Part shown: one piece after another, positions 6,080 through 6,131 of the stretch
Position numbering within the stretch: the first letter of the stretch is position 1
Layout: every line of letters starts with the position of its first letter
Source of the DNA: a bacterium HR41
GTDB lineage: Bacteria > Actinomycetota > Thermoleophilia > Solirubrobacterales > Thermoleophilaceae
DNA: 6,131 bases
Assembly (NCBI GenBank): GCA_002898855.1
Contig: BEIR01000087.1
Location: forward strand, 1-6,131
Direction: 5' to 3'
Notes under the pieces: generated by a model
Databases searched by the model: none
Told to the model about the DNA's origin: nothing
Seen by the model: only the letters and a program-made list of their open reading frames with translations
Position numbers and translations under genes: made by a program

Positions 6080-6131
6080 CTATGTACGGCCCGCCTCTTT
6101 TGCGATCACCTCGCTGTCAGCGTGTGCCGAG
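6080..6131 (-). CDS. Possible 3' end of a minus-strand gene
   Basis: On the minus strand one frame enters from the right edge and runs for 16 codons to a TAG at 6080-6082. The peptide ends in DSEVIAKEAGRT, a mixed charged composition more like a real protein end than the Arg-rich shadows elsewhere. The other two minus frames are stopped within this stretch. The palindrome beyond its stop would suit a convergent arrangement with the glycerate kinase. The fragment is too short to identify, and its third codon positions are less GC-rich than those of the neighbours, so it may be chance. Confidence 0.22.
   Translation of the reverse strand, partial: SAHADSEVIAKEAGRT

Larger units (their letters stand above)
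5883..6131. other. Right-end region without a confident gene
   Basis: After the glycerate kinase stop I see no convincing complete gene. A forward frame from GTG 5885 stays open to the window edge, but its product is a low-complexity Arg/Ser/Ala/Pro mixture. The region is dominated by inverted repeats, listed separately, and is slightly richer in A and T near 6070-6110. No tRNA, riboswitch or rRNA signature that I know is recognisable. Confidence 0.6.

Noticed and set aside
6112..6122. Short inverted repeat CGCTG-T-CAGCG near the right edge
   Set aside because: Five-base arms are too short to separate from chance in GC-rich sequence.

Overview
The window is very GC-rich DNA with densely packed genes, GTG and TTG starts and weak Shine-Dalgarno signals. 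This suggests a high-GC actinobacterium. The style of the SucCD proteins, the short glycerate kinase and the GPDP-type membrane protein recall Thermoleophilia (Solirubrobacterales or Gaiellales relatives), but that placement is inference from memory of families and has not been tested.

Bases 1-3320 form a forward-strand block. It holds the 3' end of sucC (ADP-forming succinyl-CoA synthetase beta subunit), sucD (alpha subunit, joined to sucC by an ATGA overlap), a stand-alone MocR/LysN-like PLP aminotransferase 39 bases later, and a multi-pass membrane protein that starts at a TTG 10 bases after that. SucC and SucD form one TCA-cycle enzyme. The aminotransferase probably interconverts amino acids and 2-oxo acids, with its substrate unknown. 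The membrane protein is assigned only to a family. A hairpin over the aminotransferase stop codon may reduce read-through into it.

Bases 3333-4169 (minus strand, convergent with the membrane gene) encode a three-domain DtxR/MntR-family metal-dependent repressor with MntR-like metal ligands and an odd Arg-rich C-terminal tail. Its start faces a forward pair across about 100 bases that contain three abutting palindromes. The pair is a single-domain macro protein (ADP-ribose-type binder or hydrolase) and, 76 bases on, a short-form glycerate 2-kinase, which makes 2-phosphoglycerate for glycolysis or photorespiration-like salvage.

Bases 5883-6131 hold no confident gene. They contain a run of strong inverted repeats, including a perfect 30-base palindrome that probably ends the glycerate kinase transcript, and a pair of mutually exclusive small hairpins. 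A possible 3' end of a minus-strand gene lies at the right edge.

Overall this looks like ordinary core metabolism plus one metal regulator. I found no CRISPR array, mobile element, tRNA or rRNA, and no convincing new system. The best second looks are the palindrome cluster between the regulator and the macro gene, the Arg-rich repressor tail, the Asp-to-Ala change in the macro loop, and the structured region at the right end.
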